This document shows positions 11,082-22,100 of a DNA stretch of 64,000 nt, piece by piece. The stretch is from Strongyloides papillosus. Taxonomy: Eukaryota; Nematoda; Chromadorea; Rhabditida; Strongyloididae. The stretch lies in NCBI GenBank assembly GCA_005656395.1, contig SRSI01000062.1, positions 1 through 64,000 on the forward strand. Reading direction: 5' to 3'. Both the position numbers and the translations under genes were made by a program. Under the pieces are notes generated by a model. That model made no database searches. It saw only the letters and a program-made list of their open reading frames with translations, and was not told the DNA's origin. Position 1 is the stretch's first letter. Every line of letters starts with the position of its first letter.

Positions 11082-11760
11082 TTTCAGTCTATTAATAAAC
11101 CTAAAATTGTATTGGTAAATTAAAAATGGGGAATGCTTGAATAAATAAAATTATATATAAAGAATAGATAAATTTAGCGTCAAAGATTAGTGTAGAAAAA
11201 AAGAGTTATCTTATCAAATGCATATGATATTAGGGGTGAAGATTGATGTTAGAAGATACGAAAGACGTAAAATGTTTTTGTAGAATTAGTAACAATATAA
11301 ATATACACTCCCCCTTCGACGATCAAAAATTAAGTACTACGTATGCCATTGAATAGTAAAAAAAATAAGTATATAATAAATTTTCGTTCATCTCGAAAAG
11401 TTTTAAATTTTCACGTTCTCCAACTTATGTAATGACATAAATAAATAATCCTTTTTATTTCTAAATATTATTAAATCGATCATTCTCCTTCCATTTTCCT
11501 CTTGTACACATTAATTATATCATTTGAAGTAAACAAAATTTTTTCTATAGTAATATATTTCTATTTTCCAATAATAACACATTATATACAGACTACTTCG
11601 TTCCTTCTACCTGTTACTATCTTATATAATCTAAAAACATATCAAACACTATAATTATGTATGTGTTGTCGCCTTTATTGATTAATTTTCCTTCTTATCA
11701 TTATAAAAAAGTCATTGATTAACTTCTTATACGTTTTTTTATTCTAGTTTCCATCGTCAG
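11082..11760. other. Intergenic region between divergent AIG1-family and IDH copy 2 genes
   Basis: This 0.68-kb spacer separates two genes transcribed away from each other, so it should hold both promoters. It contains no coding frame. A candidate acceptor, TTTTTTTATTCTAG, ends at 11747, 13 bases before the IDH ATG. I see no recognisable regulatory motif beyond that. Confidence 0.5.
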
Positions 11761-12917
11761 ATGACTTCATTAGGGAGAGTTTTAGTGAATATTGGAAAGA
11801 GAAGTCTTTGCACAAGTACTGTAAGTTAAACATCAAAAAAAGTATTCACCTATTTGTTACGAAATTTAAATCTTTCTAGTCTCCAATTGATGAGGTAGCA
11901 AAAAAAGTTAATGTTTGCCTCATTCCCGGAGATGGAGTAGGTCCAGAACTTACACAATCTGTTCAAGAAGTCATCAAACACACTGGAATACCCATTGAGT
12001 TTGAGGAAGTTTTTGTTTCTGGTATCCATTATAAGAGATCAACCAGATTATCTGATGTATTGGAGGCTCTTCGTAGAAATAACAATGTATGCTTAAAAGG
12101 AGTCATCCAAGAGAGTGTCTACAATCGTGATAATGAACTCAAAGGTTTAAACATGAAAATGAGAAGAGAGCTTGATTTATTTGCTAATGTCGTTCATATT
12201 AAAACTATGGAGGGAATCAAGACAAGACACGGAAAAGAGTTAGATTTTATCATTATCCGTGAACAAACTGAAGGAGAGTACTCTGCCATCGAACATGAAA
12301 GTGTCCCTGGTGTCATTGAATGTTTAAAAATATCTACAAGGCCTAAAATTGAAAGAATAGCCAAATTCGCTTTTGATTATGCTATGAAATATAATAGAAA
12401 AAAAGTTACCTGTGTTCATAAGGCAAATATTATGAAGTTAGGTGATGGATTATTTTTAAAAATTTGTCAAGACACTGCAAAATTATATCCTAAACTTAAA
12501 TTCGAATCTATGATTGTTGATAATACTTGTATGCAGTTAGTCTCCAATCCAGATCAATTTGATGTTATGGTAATGCCAAATTTGTATGGTAATATTATTG
12601 ATAATTTGGCTGCTGGACTTGTTGGTGGGGCCGGTGTTGTTCCATCGAAATCTATTGGATCAGATTTTGTTATGTTTGAACCTGGTAGTAAACACTCCTT
12701 CCAACAGGCTTTAGGAAGAGATATAGCTAACCCAACAGCAATGATTTTGGCTTGTGCCAACCTCCTTCATCATATTCATTTAGATACATATTCTGATGCC
12801 TTGAGAAAAGCAGTTGAAAAAACTATCAAAGAAGGTAAAGTTAGAACTCGCGATTTAGGAGGTTACGATTCATCAACAGACTTCACCTTTGCTGTAATAG
12901 ATAATTATAGTCTTTAA
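11761..12917 (+). CDS. idhb-1: NAD-dependent isocitrate dehydrogenase, beta-like subunit, mitochondrial (copy 2)
   Basis: Second IDH3-beta-like gene, paralogous to 8913-10077. Model: join(11761..11820, 11880..12917), 365 aa. The first exon ([20 protein letters not shown]) is a typical mitochondrial presequence. The mature protein has [45 protein letters not shown] and [20 protein letters not shown], and ends [17 protein letters not shown], almost the signature of animal IDH3B. Both copies share the intron position just after the presequence. The middle is highly similar between copies, whereas the N-terminal 110 residues differ clearly ([20 protein letters not shown] here, [20 protein letters not shown] in copy 1). 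As a non-catalytic subunit it should work in a heteromer with alpha and gamma subunits. The two copies may be alternative beta subunits; that is inference. Confidence 0.92.
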
Positions 12918-13199
12918 TTTTTTATTTCTACTCTTTATTAGTTTCATTTTATTATACTTTACACTCTTTAATAATGATAAAAACCACTACAAAAATCAAA
13001 CAAATTTATCACTCAATATTAATATGTGTATTTTTTTTATTATGTAAGAGAAACTCTATTCCAATGCTTGAGAAATAATACCTCTGGTGGTCTATTTTAT
13101 TATTTATCTTCTCCAATAACTTTTTTTCTATCTTATCATTATTTTTTTTTCATTGTATATAAAATTGTGTATTATAATCAGGATATATAGAAGAGAAGA

Positions 13200-16100
13200 A
13201 TGAGTTATAGTAATGATACCTCATCTCCAAATGAATATGAGGATGCTAAAGAAGGAAGATCTCCAACAGAACAAATATTTAATTATTATCCTCCTACTAC
13301 ACCAAGTAACATGTATCCTACCAATGGTAGTGTTATTGATAAGGTATCTTTTAATAACTTTTTTTTAATATTAATATCATAATTAAAATACAATTATATA
13401 TAGACAGATTCAGTAATATTAAATAGTTACAATAGAAGACAACGATTAAATTTATTAAGAAATAGAATGCGTAATGAATTTGGTCATGGAAATATTAGTG
13501 GTGGTGGGATAACACCAAGTTGTACGGATGATGATACGTTATCCCTCTCTGAATCAGCCTCATTGGCATCCTGGGGAAGGAATTTATTAAGTGAAAGTGG
13601 TAATAGCTTTAATAGGAACGTTTTCGCTTTAGATTCTCTATCAACACGTGGTGTGACAATGAAAATGGGTAATTCACTATCACCGAACAAAAGTTTTATT
13701 GATAATCAACAACAATTTACTAATTATTATATGGAAGGACCAAAAGTGTCATCACATCAAATTGAGATGCCACCGGTACCTGTTGAAACTATCCCTGAAG
13801 AAACTAATAGTAAAACATATACAACACCAAGAAAAGATTCAGCCGAATTTGATACACCAAATGTTACATTAAGAAGTACTGCTCAAAGACCAACAGATTT
13901 ATTCATGGATAATGATTCTTTAAACAGTGATAAACTTACAGAAAATGAAAGAGAAGATGAGGACAAGATATCAGAAATGCCTGGAAAACATATAACTACA
14001 TCCGATTCAAAAGAATCAATATCAGGGACATCAGACGCCAATAATGAATACGGAAGAAGGCGTGGTCATGTTAAAACAAATTCACTTGATCGTGGATTAT
14101 CATTGGCAAAAGTAATGAAAAGCGGTCCATTTCCACCACCAGATCAGAAGGCTAACTCTCTAAATAGACAATGTTCACCATCAGAGATATTTAAAGTTAT
14201 GTGTGAAGAAGATCAATTAAATGATCAAGCCGCTGGTGTAGTTAGTAAAATAACATCAGATTTATTAAAAACAGACCCTTCAATAAAATCTTCTGGAGAA
14301 ACTTGCCACTCCACAGATACGACTGATAATTCAAGATCAATTGAAGTTGCATTGACTCCTCCAATTCCTGATAGATCACATTTACCGATATTAACGAAAC
14401 CGAAGCCTGTTATACCACCTAGACCTAGTAGGCCATCGACGATAATTGAACAACAACAAAATACTTCAGAGAATTTCACTATTGAAGAAGAGGTAGAGAT
14501 TAAGAAGATTGAGGAGGATAAAGAAGAGAAAGCGAAATCCTCAAATGGGAGTAGTGATACTTATAAATCCATGGAATCTATAACTATACCAAAAGAAGCT
14601 TTATTAGATACGTGTGATCCAATAACAAGAGATGTCGAGAGGAGGATGTCCATGAAAGAACATACACCAGCATCAAGTAAATCCTCAACTCTCGATAAGG
14701 GTGCAACACTTCCTCCATCAGCCACCCAAACAATGCCTGGTACATTTAGTGCTCTTAGAGGAGCAAAAAACACCGTTAAAAACATTTCACATGGTCTATT
14801 AAGGGGTGTTTTTGATAAGGCAAGATCAGCAGTCTTCCTTGGTAGGAATAATCCCAAGATATCTAGAAGTGAATTTGAGGAGATGCATGAGATTGATGAT
14901 GATACAACTAGCTCAATTAATAATTTACCCCCCGAACAACAAGTACCACCATCATCGGTATCCTCTCCTATTCAGATATGTAGACCAAAAAACAGTAAGA
15001 AGGGGCCATTTGATTTTTCTGATGTTCAGTTGGTCCAACAAATTAATAATGAACATTCCGGTGCTATATGGGTTGTGAAATTTAGTGTTTGTGGAAAGCT
15101 AATTGCTACTGCAGGTAAGGATGGTATTGTAAGGGTATGGTGTATGAAGGATGCTGTTGAGGAGTTTCAGAATATGAAGGAAAGGTATCGGAATGTTACT
15201 GGTCGTTCCTCAGCCTCCGGTTCTAATTATGAACTCATGTTGGGTGCTAATCCTAAAATTAGTAACTCCTCTAGTACTGTATGTTTATTTTTCGTTTAAT
15301 TAACTTTTTTCCGACCATTTCCTGAGACGAAGTAGTTTGGGGTGATGTATATACAATTGAAATTCAATAGATAGAATATTTTCTAAACTTTGATAAAAGT
15401 TTGTATCTCTGTCGCATGGTGATGATCTCTGCGTTGTAGGAAGATACAATCAAAAATTGATCTTTCGTCTTAACTTGGAATGTAGTTTTATACTTTAGTT
15501 TATTTTTGTTCAAATTTAAAATATTTTTGTATATTTATATTAACTATATTTTCTATATATGTTCTAGGTGAATGATGTTAATAATTTGACGGATGATGAT
15601 GCTTCAATTGTAACAGTATCGAATAGTTCTGATAGTAAGAAAAAAGCAAGTAAAGCTGATAACGTAGATGAAATAATATCAGGGAAACCTTTATGTACAT
15701 ATCGTGGGCATACTTCAGATATTGTTGATTTATCATGGTCAAAAAGTTATTTTATCTTATCATCTGGTAATGATAAAACAGTAAAATTATGGCATTTATC
15801 CAGAAATGAGTGTTTGTGTTGTTTTCAACATATGGATTTTGTTACTGGTGTAGCTTTTCTACCAAAAGATGATAAATACTTTATCAGCGGTTCTATGGAT
15901 GGAAAGGTACGTCTATGGCATATACCAGATAAAAAAGTTGTATTATGGAATGAAGTTGAAGGTTCAAAATTTATAACTGCTTTGACATTTGTTAAGAATG
16001 GTAAATATATTGTTGTTGGTACATATGTTGGTCAGTGTTTTTTCTTTACAACTGAACAACTACAATATTATACAATGATTGATGTCAGGAGTACTAAAGG

Positions 16101-16770
16101 AAAAAATGCTGTTGGCCATAAGATAACAGGTTTATCGGTGTCTGGTGATAAACTTCTTGTAACTTCAAATGACTCAAGGATAAGAATTTATGATATAAGA
16201 GATATGAAATTGAGTTGTAAATTTATTGGATCAACTAATGATCATTCTCATATAAGAGCATCTTTCTCACCTGATGGTAAACATATTATATGTGGTTCGG
16301 AGGATCGTCACATCTACATATGGAAGACACTTGATTCATCCTCAACAATAACCGTGAGGAAAGATAGAAACACAATGTGGGAAAGGATCCGTGGACATGA
16401 ACATATCGTTTCTGTAGCTATATTTGCTCCCAAACCTAATTTATTTTTAAAAAAGTTGTTAAACAATAAGAAGTTACCAGTAACAAAATCATTTAATGAA
16501 AAAACTAATAATAAAAACGGTGGAGGGAATGTTGAGAGTGTTGGAAATCCCGAAACAGAATTAGATGCATCAGCATGTTATCAACCAATATTTAAAAGTC
16601 CTCTCCCTCAACAGGCTTCGGAGGCCTCCACGACATCAATGACGGGAAAGGAAAAAGTTGTCAACGGTGATTTGATTGTATCCGCTGACTTCAATGGTTC
16701 CATCAAAATATTCATCAATCCACCTAGAATTATATCAACATGTTCTTCAAGTTATTTTAATGGTGAATGA
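13200..16770 (+). CDS. sym-4: WD40 protein of the WDR44 / Rab11-binding family (sym-4-like)
   Basis: WDR44 (rabphilin-11) binds active Rab11 and acts in endosome recycling and export. Model: join(13200..13343, 13404..15278, 15568..16770), 1073 aa, all introns in phase 0; the second intron is 289 bp, large for this locus. The first ~590 residues are polar and low in complexity, with an SH3-ligand-like run (KPKPVIPPRPSRPS) near residue 380 and an acidic Glu/Lys patch (EEEVEIKKIEEDKEEKAK). WD repeats begin near 590 (HSGAIWVVKFSVCGKLIATA) and continue through YRGHTSDIVDLSWSKSYFIL, MDFVTGVAFLPKDDKYFISG and HIRASFSPDGKHIICGSEDR to about residue 1065. Spacing and sequence match WDR44 rather than generic WD proteins. 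The exon after the 289-bp intron starts with GTG as an internal codon, not a start. The gene is followed 253 bp later by mrps-14. Confidence 0.88.
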
Positions 16771-17000
16771 TTTACATATAAATTATACTTTTACATTTAC
16801 CTAGACTGTTATACAAAATATTTTTCTTTATATATTTTTGGGGTGCCTTAATTAATATTCTATTTTGGAGATTTTGTTATATATTTTTTTAAATATCCCT
16901 TTAACAGGTATACTATTGTTTCCTTTGAAATTTTATTAGGTCTTTCCTCCTAATGTTATATTTTTATCTCTATTTTGTCTGTAATTGTTATGTCTATGTA

Positions 17001-17010
17001 TTAATTTTAG
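17001..17010 (+). promoter_or_regulatory. Candidate trans-splice acceptor upstream of mrps-14
   Basis: TTAATTTTAG ends 13 bases before the ATG at 17024 and just after short upstream codons that do not belong to the protein. It supports the start at 17024 and suggests either operon-type trans-splicing or a 5' UTR intron. Confidence 0.4.
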
Positions 17011-17023
17011 TTGTAAAAAGGTA

Positions 17024-17611
17024 ATGCTCCAAAATTTTACAACTCTATTTAAAAATTTAACCCTTCGTTCAGGGGTATCCCTAAGCAATATGGCAATTGG
17101 GAGATACTGTACTATTCCACCACCAAAGGATGAAAATATACTTGAAAAGGTAGAATTAGATGTTGATGAAGATGAAGAGATTGTAAAACCAGACAGAAGT
17201 AGAGAAATACTTCCTTACAATAGTGCAGCATTAGCAAAAAATAATCTCAATAAATACCCATTTTACATTGAACGTGAATGGTGGAAAGAAGGAAAACGTA
17301 CTACATTCTGGGCCAACTGGAGGCAATTACGTGACGTCAGAAGAAGGCAAGCTCTTGCTGTATGTGGACCAGATAGATTAAGGTACAAAGTATTAAAAGA
17401 AAATACAATTCTCCCACAGGCTTTAAGAGATGAAATGGCCGAGAAATTACATAATATGGATAAAAATTCAAGACCAAATTTAATTCTTAATGCTTGTATG
17501 TTTACTGGAAGATCTAGGGGAAAATTAAAAGCATATAGAGTTAATAGACATATCTTCCGTAGACTTGCTGATCATTCAAACTTATGTGGTGTTCAACGAG
17601 CACACTGGTAG
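17024..17611 (+). CDS. mrps-14: Mitochondrial small-subunit ribosomal protein uS14m (MRPS14)
   Basis: Protein of the mitochondrial 28S ribosomal subunit. Single exon, 195 aa. The frame is open further upstream, but 17024 is the first ATG and follows an acceptor-like TTTTAG, giving a plausible presequence (MLQNFTTLFKNLTLRSG). After an acidic stretch (ELDVDEDEEIV, residues 45-55), the conserved S14 core starts at about residue 105 (WRQLRDVRRRQALAVCGPDR). It continues with LKENTILPQALRDEM and finishes with the family signature CMFTGRSRGKLKAYRVNRHI and FRRLADHSNLCGVQRAHW. The C-terminus matches the usual S14 end exactly in length. The N-terminal ~95 residues are longer than in vertebrate MRPS14 and are of unknown role. 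It lies 253 bp after sym-4 and 211 bp before vha-20, all on one strand. Confidence 0.93.
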   Translation: MLQNFTTLFKNLTLRSGVSLSNMAIGRYCTIPPPKDENILEKVELDVDEDEEIVKPDRSREILPYNSAALAKNNLNKYPFYIEREWWKEGKRTTFWANWRQLRDVRRRQALAVCGPDRLRYKVLKENTILPQALRDEMAEKLHNMDKNSRPNLILNACMFTGRSRGKLKAYRVNRHIFRRLADHSNLCGVQRAHW

Positions 17612-17805
17612 GAGGCGAATGGATGAAGGATAAGAAAAAGGAAAATAGTTGTTTTTGATATTGTTTTCGATGTAGTTGCTTTAATAACATATTGTATAAT
17701 TTGTTTAAACTCTCTTATACTGTTTAATTTTTTTTTCTTATATTTCGTTAATCTCGCGATTTAATATTTTTGCTTCAAATGGTATTAACAATTTTATTTA
17801 CATTT

Positions 17806-17815
17806 ATTTTTTTAG
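17806..17815 (+). promoter_or_regulatory. Candidate trans-splice acceptor upstream of vha-20
   Basis: A T-run ending TTTTTTTAG at 17815 lies 7 bases before the ATG at 17823. No coding exon precedes it in the 211-bp spacer after mrps-14, so spliced-leader addition is the simplest reading. Confidence 0.4.
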
Positions 17816-17822
17816 ACTAAAG

Positions 17823-18794
17823 ATGAAGAGTCTTATACTCTTGGCAGTGGTTATTGCCTTGTCTAACGCTTCTACACTCAAAATGAAAGCAATCCCATCA
17901 TCTATCTCTATTCCAGATAGTAGTGAAGTTGATGATTTTCTATTATCATCTATCTCAACACTCAACAATAACCTTATGGGTCTTTCAGCTAAAATGGATA
18001 AAGAATTCATTGACTTCACTGGAGATTTATTCTCTCGTCCAAAGGCTCTAGTTGTTATTCAAGTTAAAGGTGTCGAAGAAATTGGAGGAACAAGCTCTGG
18101 AGAATACAAATCAACTGATGAAGGTGTTGTTGATGTCTCATCAACTGAAGATATTATTAAAGAAACCTATGGAAGCAGTGCTCAATACAATATATTAGAT
18201 GGTTCTATTGTTGGAGGAAAATTAGCTGAATCAATAAAATCATTTGATGTATCAGAAGATAGTGTTAAAACAAAAATCCCACTTTTAAGACAAGAATTAT
18301 TAGAAGTCGAAAGAATGATTAAATACTTAGAAAATGAAGGACCACGTCTTGACGTTTCAGCACCAGAAGTCTATAATATTCACATTAGTGGTCTCCTTAA
18401 TGCAATTGCAACACCCAAAGAACTTGAAGCAGCCCAAAAGGAAGTAGAAAAAGTCTTAGACCAACTTACAGAAGTTTTCAAGAAAATTTACGGAGAACAA
18501 GTAATTGTTGAGGTTATCTCAACCAGTGCTGATCAAGAAAATGTTGAGAAACACTCTATTTACAAAAGAGATACCCAAGCAAATGGTCCAATGACTATCC
18601 AAGAGATAAGGAAAAAATATAATGTATATAGTTTCACACAAGGAGATTACCCAGCTATCTTTGCTATCTTCGCTGGTGTATCAATTATCCTCGCTGTAGC
18701 TGTCTTGTTTATTGCCGTCGGTATGTGGACAATGGATCCAGGCAAGGATAGTATAATTTACCGTATGACGACAACGAAGTTGAAGAAAGATTAA
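17823..18794 (+). CDS. vha-20: V-ATPase accessory protein ATP6AP2 ((pro)renin receptor family)
   Basis: Type I membrane protein associated with V-ATPase assembly and, in vertebrates, with Wnt and renin binding. Single exon, 323 aa. It starts with a signal peptide (MKSLILLAVVIALSNAS). The luminal domain is moderately divergent (RPKALVVIQVKGVEEIGG near residue 70). A dibasic IYKR site near residue 250 sits where vertebrate proteins are cut by furin-type proteases. The membrane-proximal segment YSFTQGDYPAIFAIFAG leads into one transmembrane helix at about residues 278-300. The cytosolic tail MDPGKDSIIYRMTTTKLKKD closely matches the highly conserved vertebrate tail. No intron is seen, unlike its neighbours. 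It lies downstream of sym-4 and mrps-14 and upstream of lysosomal alpha-mannosidase, both endolysosomal in theme apart from mrps-14. Confidence 0.9.
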   Translation: MKSLILLAVVIALSNASTLKMKAIPSSISIPDSSEVDDFLLSSISTLNNNLMGLSAKMDKEFIDFTGDLFSRPKALVVIQVKGVEEIGGTSSGEYKSTDEGVVDVSSTEDIIKETYGSSAQYNILDGSIVGGKLAESIKSFDVSEDSVKTKIPLLRQELLEVERMIKYLENEGPRLDVSAPEVYNIHISGLLNAIATPKELEAAQKEVEKVLDQLTEVFKKIYGEQVIVEVISTSADQENVEKHSIYKRDTQANGPMTIQEIRKKYNVYSFTQGDYPAIFAIFAGVSIILAVAVLFIAVGMWTMDPGKDSIIYRMTTTKLKKD

Positions 18795-19135
18795 TTGAGA
18801 AATATTATGATTTTTTCATTTTCACTTAACATTAATACGATTTTAATATTTTTTATATACTTATATAAAGATATAATTTTGACAAATGAACCAAAGCTTT
18901 TTATTTTTAGTATTACAACACCTATTGTTTTATAACTCTTGTTATCATTTGCATATTTTGGCTATTAAATTATTTGTGATTGATTGTAATGTGTAATCAT
19001 ATGCCAAGCTGATGATACTTTTCAAGATTTAGCAAATAGTTTTGAAAGTATATTATAATAATGTTATTAAGATAAGATTAGATTGGGAAGTAGAATATAT
19101 AACTTGTTATTTTGTGATTAAAATAATACTTTATT

Positions 19136-22100
19136 ATGTTTAAATATTTATTAGTTTGTTATTTAATATATCTAAGTAAAGTTGAAAGTTCCTGTTCATG
19201 GAATGTTAGTTTCGTTCTTGTTTATTATTGTTAAATATATTTTTAGAGTTGTCCAAGTTGGTCGTCTGATAAAAATAATATAAACGTCCACATAATTTCA
19301 CATACTCATGATGACTTAGGATGGATAAAGACTGTTGATGAGTATTATTTTGGAACTAAGAATTATTTAGTTCCAGTTGGTGTACAATACATCTTTGATA
19401 GTGTAATAAAAGCCCTAGAATCGGATGAAACAAGAAAATTTTCTTTCGCTGAAACTGGTTTCTTATGGAGATGGATTAAGACAAGAGGAGAGGAAGATAT
19501 AAACAGATTAAAAAAACTTATCTCTAAAGGGCAAATAGAATTAATTGGTGGTGGATGGGTTCAGAATGACGAGGCAACTTCACATTACATTGACATCATC
19601 CAGCAAATGTCTCTTGGATTAAGATATCTAAATAAAACTTTTGGAGAGTGTGGAAGACCAAAAGTAGCCTGGCAAATTGACCCATTTGGGCATTCTAAAG
19701 AGATGTCAAGTTTATTTTCATTAATGGGTTATGAAGCATTATTTTTTGGTAGAGAACATTACCTTGAACATCAAAAAAGGATTAATGAAAAGTCTTTGGA
19801 ATTTATATGGAAAAATTCAGATGATTTGAAGACTAATCTTTTGACAGGTGTTTTTTATCTCGCAACATATGCACCGTTGAGTGAATTTTGTTTTGATTCC
19901 CTGTGTAGAGATGATTCTATAATTGATGATAAAAGATTCCCTGGATATAATTTGGAAGATAAATTACAAAAGTTTATGAATCATATAAATAAACAACTAT
20001 CTGTCCAAAGGCATAATAATATTATGTTTATGGCTGGTGGAGATTTCCAATATTCTAATGCCGAACAATGGTATAGGAATCTTGATATTTTAATAAAAAA
20101 TGTTCGTGAAAGATATCCAAATGTTAAAATTTTTTATTCAACTCCATCGTGTTATGTAAAAGCGCTGAAAGAATCTAAACCAACATTACCAGCTAAAACA
20201 GCTGATTTCTTTCCATATGCACATAGAGAACATTCCTACTGGACAGGATATTTCACCTCAAAACCATCAATGAAAAGAATAGTAAGAAAATCATCAAACC
20301 TTTTAAATCTTCTTAACAAATTCATCGCTCTCTCTGGAATTAAAAAATCCACAAAAAATATGATTCCCCATAATCTTGAACGATCCATAGCATTAGCACA
20401 ACACCACGATGCTATAACGTAAGTTTTCTTTATCAAATTACAATTTTATATACTTAATTTTTTTTCAAAAATTTTTCATTTTCCAATTGCCGCTATAAAA
20501 ATGCAATTAGCGGTATTGTTAACAATCTCATTACATTCTACTTTTTTCCTCTTTCATTCCTACCACCTAATAACAATTACCTCATTTAAATAAGAGTGAT
20601 TTTTATTGGGAAAAGTATCATTAATTAAATTAAATATAATAAAAAATTGTATATTTTTATTTGTAAAAAGACTTTTTGATATGCCTATTTCTTTTTGTAG
20701 TTTAATTAAGTATCATATATATATTATATGTTAATAGGGGGTAAATGAGGAATAAAAGATAATATGATAATTGTTAATAAAGCACATAAGTCGGTATTAT
20801 ATTATATTGATATATAATATACATAGATAGAGATACATCTCATTTCAAGATAGTTAAGTTGTAACAAATGGCAACATTAACTAATTAATTGAGAGAGATT
20901 AAAAAAGCCTGCCAGCAGTGGTACGGTAATAGTAAGAGAATGATCACCTTAAATAGTAATATAATCCATTTATGTATGGTATATTTAAAACTTTTTTAAC
21001 TATTATTATTGTTGCATACAATTTTTATTTGTAAAAGTTACTTTTGTTATTGTTAAAATAAGATATAATTTAAGTTAAAGAGATGTTATTAACTTATAGA
21101 TAGAATTCTTAATTTGGGGTTAGAGTCATGAAAAGAAATAGTTATTATGTAGTTAAAAATTTGTATAAAAAAGAATAGGAACAGTTGTGAGTTTTTGTTA
21201 TTCCATTCTATAAATATAAACAGATTGTGAAAGATTAACACTTCTTAATTAACTTCTAAAGGATCTCTTAAGAAGGTGTCTATTTTTGAAGTGTGCCAAT
21301 ATATCATTATATGATGATATTATAAAACAATTATTAAGTGTATTAAAATAATTTTCTGGTTATTGACTCTCATTCTTCTTATAGATGAAATTTTCAATAA
21401 TGTTGAAGAAGTGTCTTCTGTTAACCTTTCTTGTCCTTTGACACCTGTTTCACCAGTTGCTTTAACTTCACACATATCTTCTATATATCTTAGTTCTACT
21501 TTATTTTTTTCTGTGTATCTATTGGACCTCCAACTGTGATAAACCCATCATCTCTTGAATAAACAGTACCTTCTAAATATACTTTCTCCTTAAACTCATA
21601 CATTTGTCAATTGATTATATGGATGTTATTACACAACCGACAACTTAATATATTGTTGAATAGAAAAATGGTATTACGTAACAATAAAATGTGTAGTTCA
21701 AGTATTTAACACCTCCATACAAACCAGTTATTATTTGTAACACATCAGTATTTTAATCCTTTTAAGTAGTTTTTTTTTACTATCCGTATTTATTGTTATG
21801 AAAAGAATAACATACAATATCTAATAAAGTTTAAATTAACTGCTAATAAGTTTAAACATTCCATGTTTCGTACTTCTAATCTACTTTAAGCCGTGACTTG
21901 TTTCATAACATCTGTTTATAAGAAGGATTAAACACAGTAGCTGGAAATTTTGATTCATTTTGAAAATATTAAAAATTTTATATCTTATAATCATCCTCAT
22001 GATTTTGCTCCTCTATTCTTCCCCTCCATTTATTGTATATTAGATAATAATTAGTATAAAAAAGAGATTACACAATAACTTTCTTAATTATCAAGTAAAT

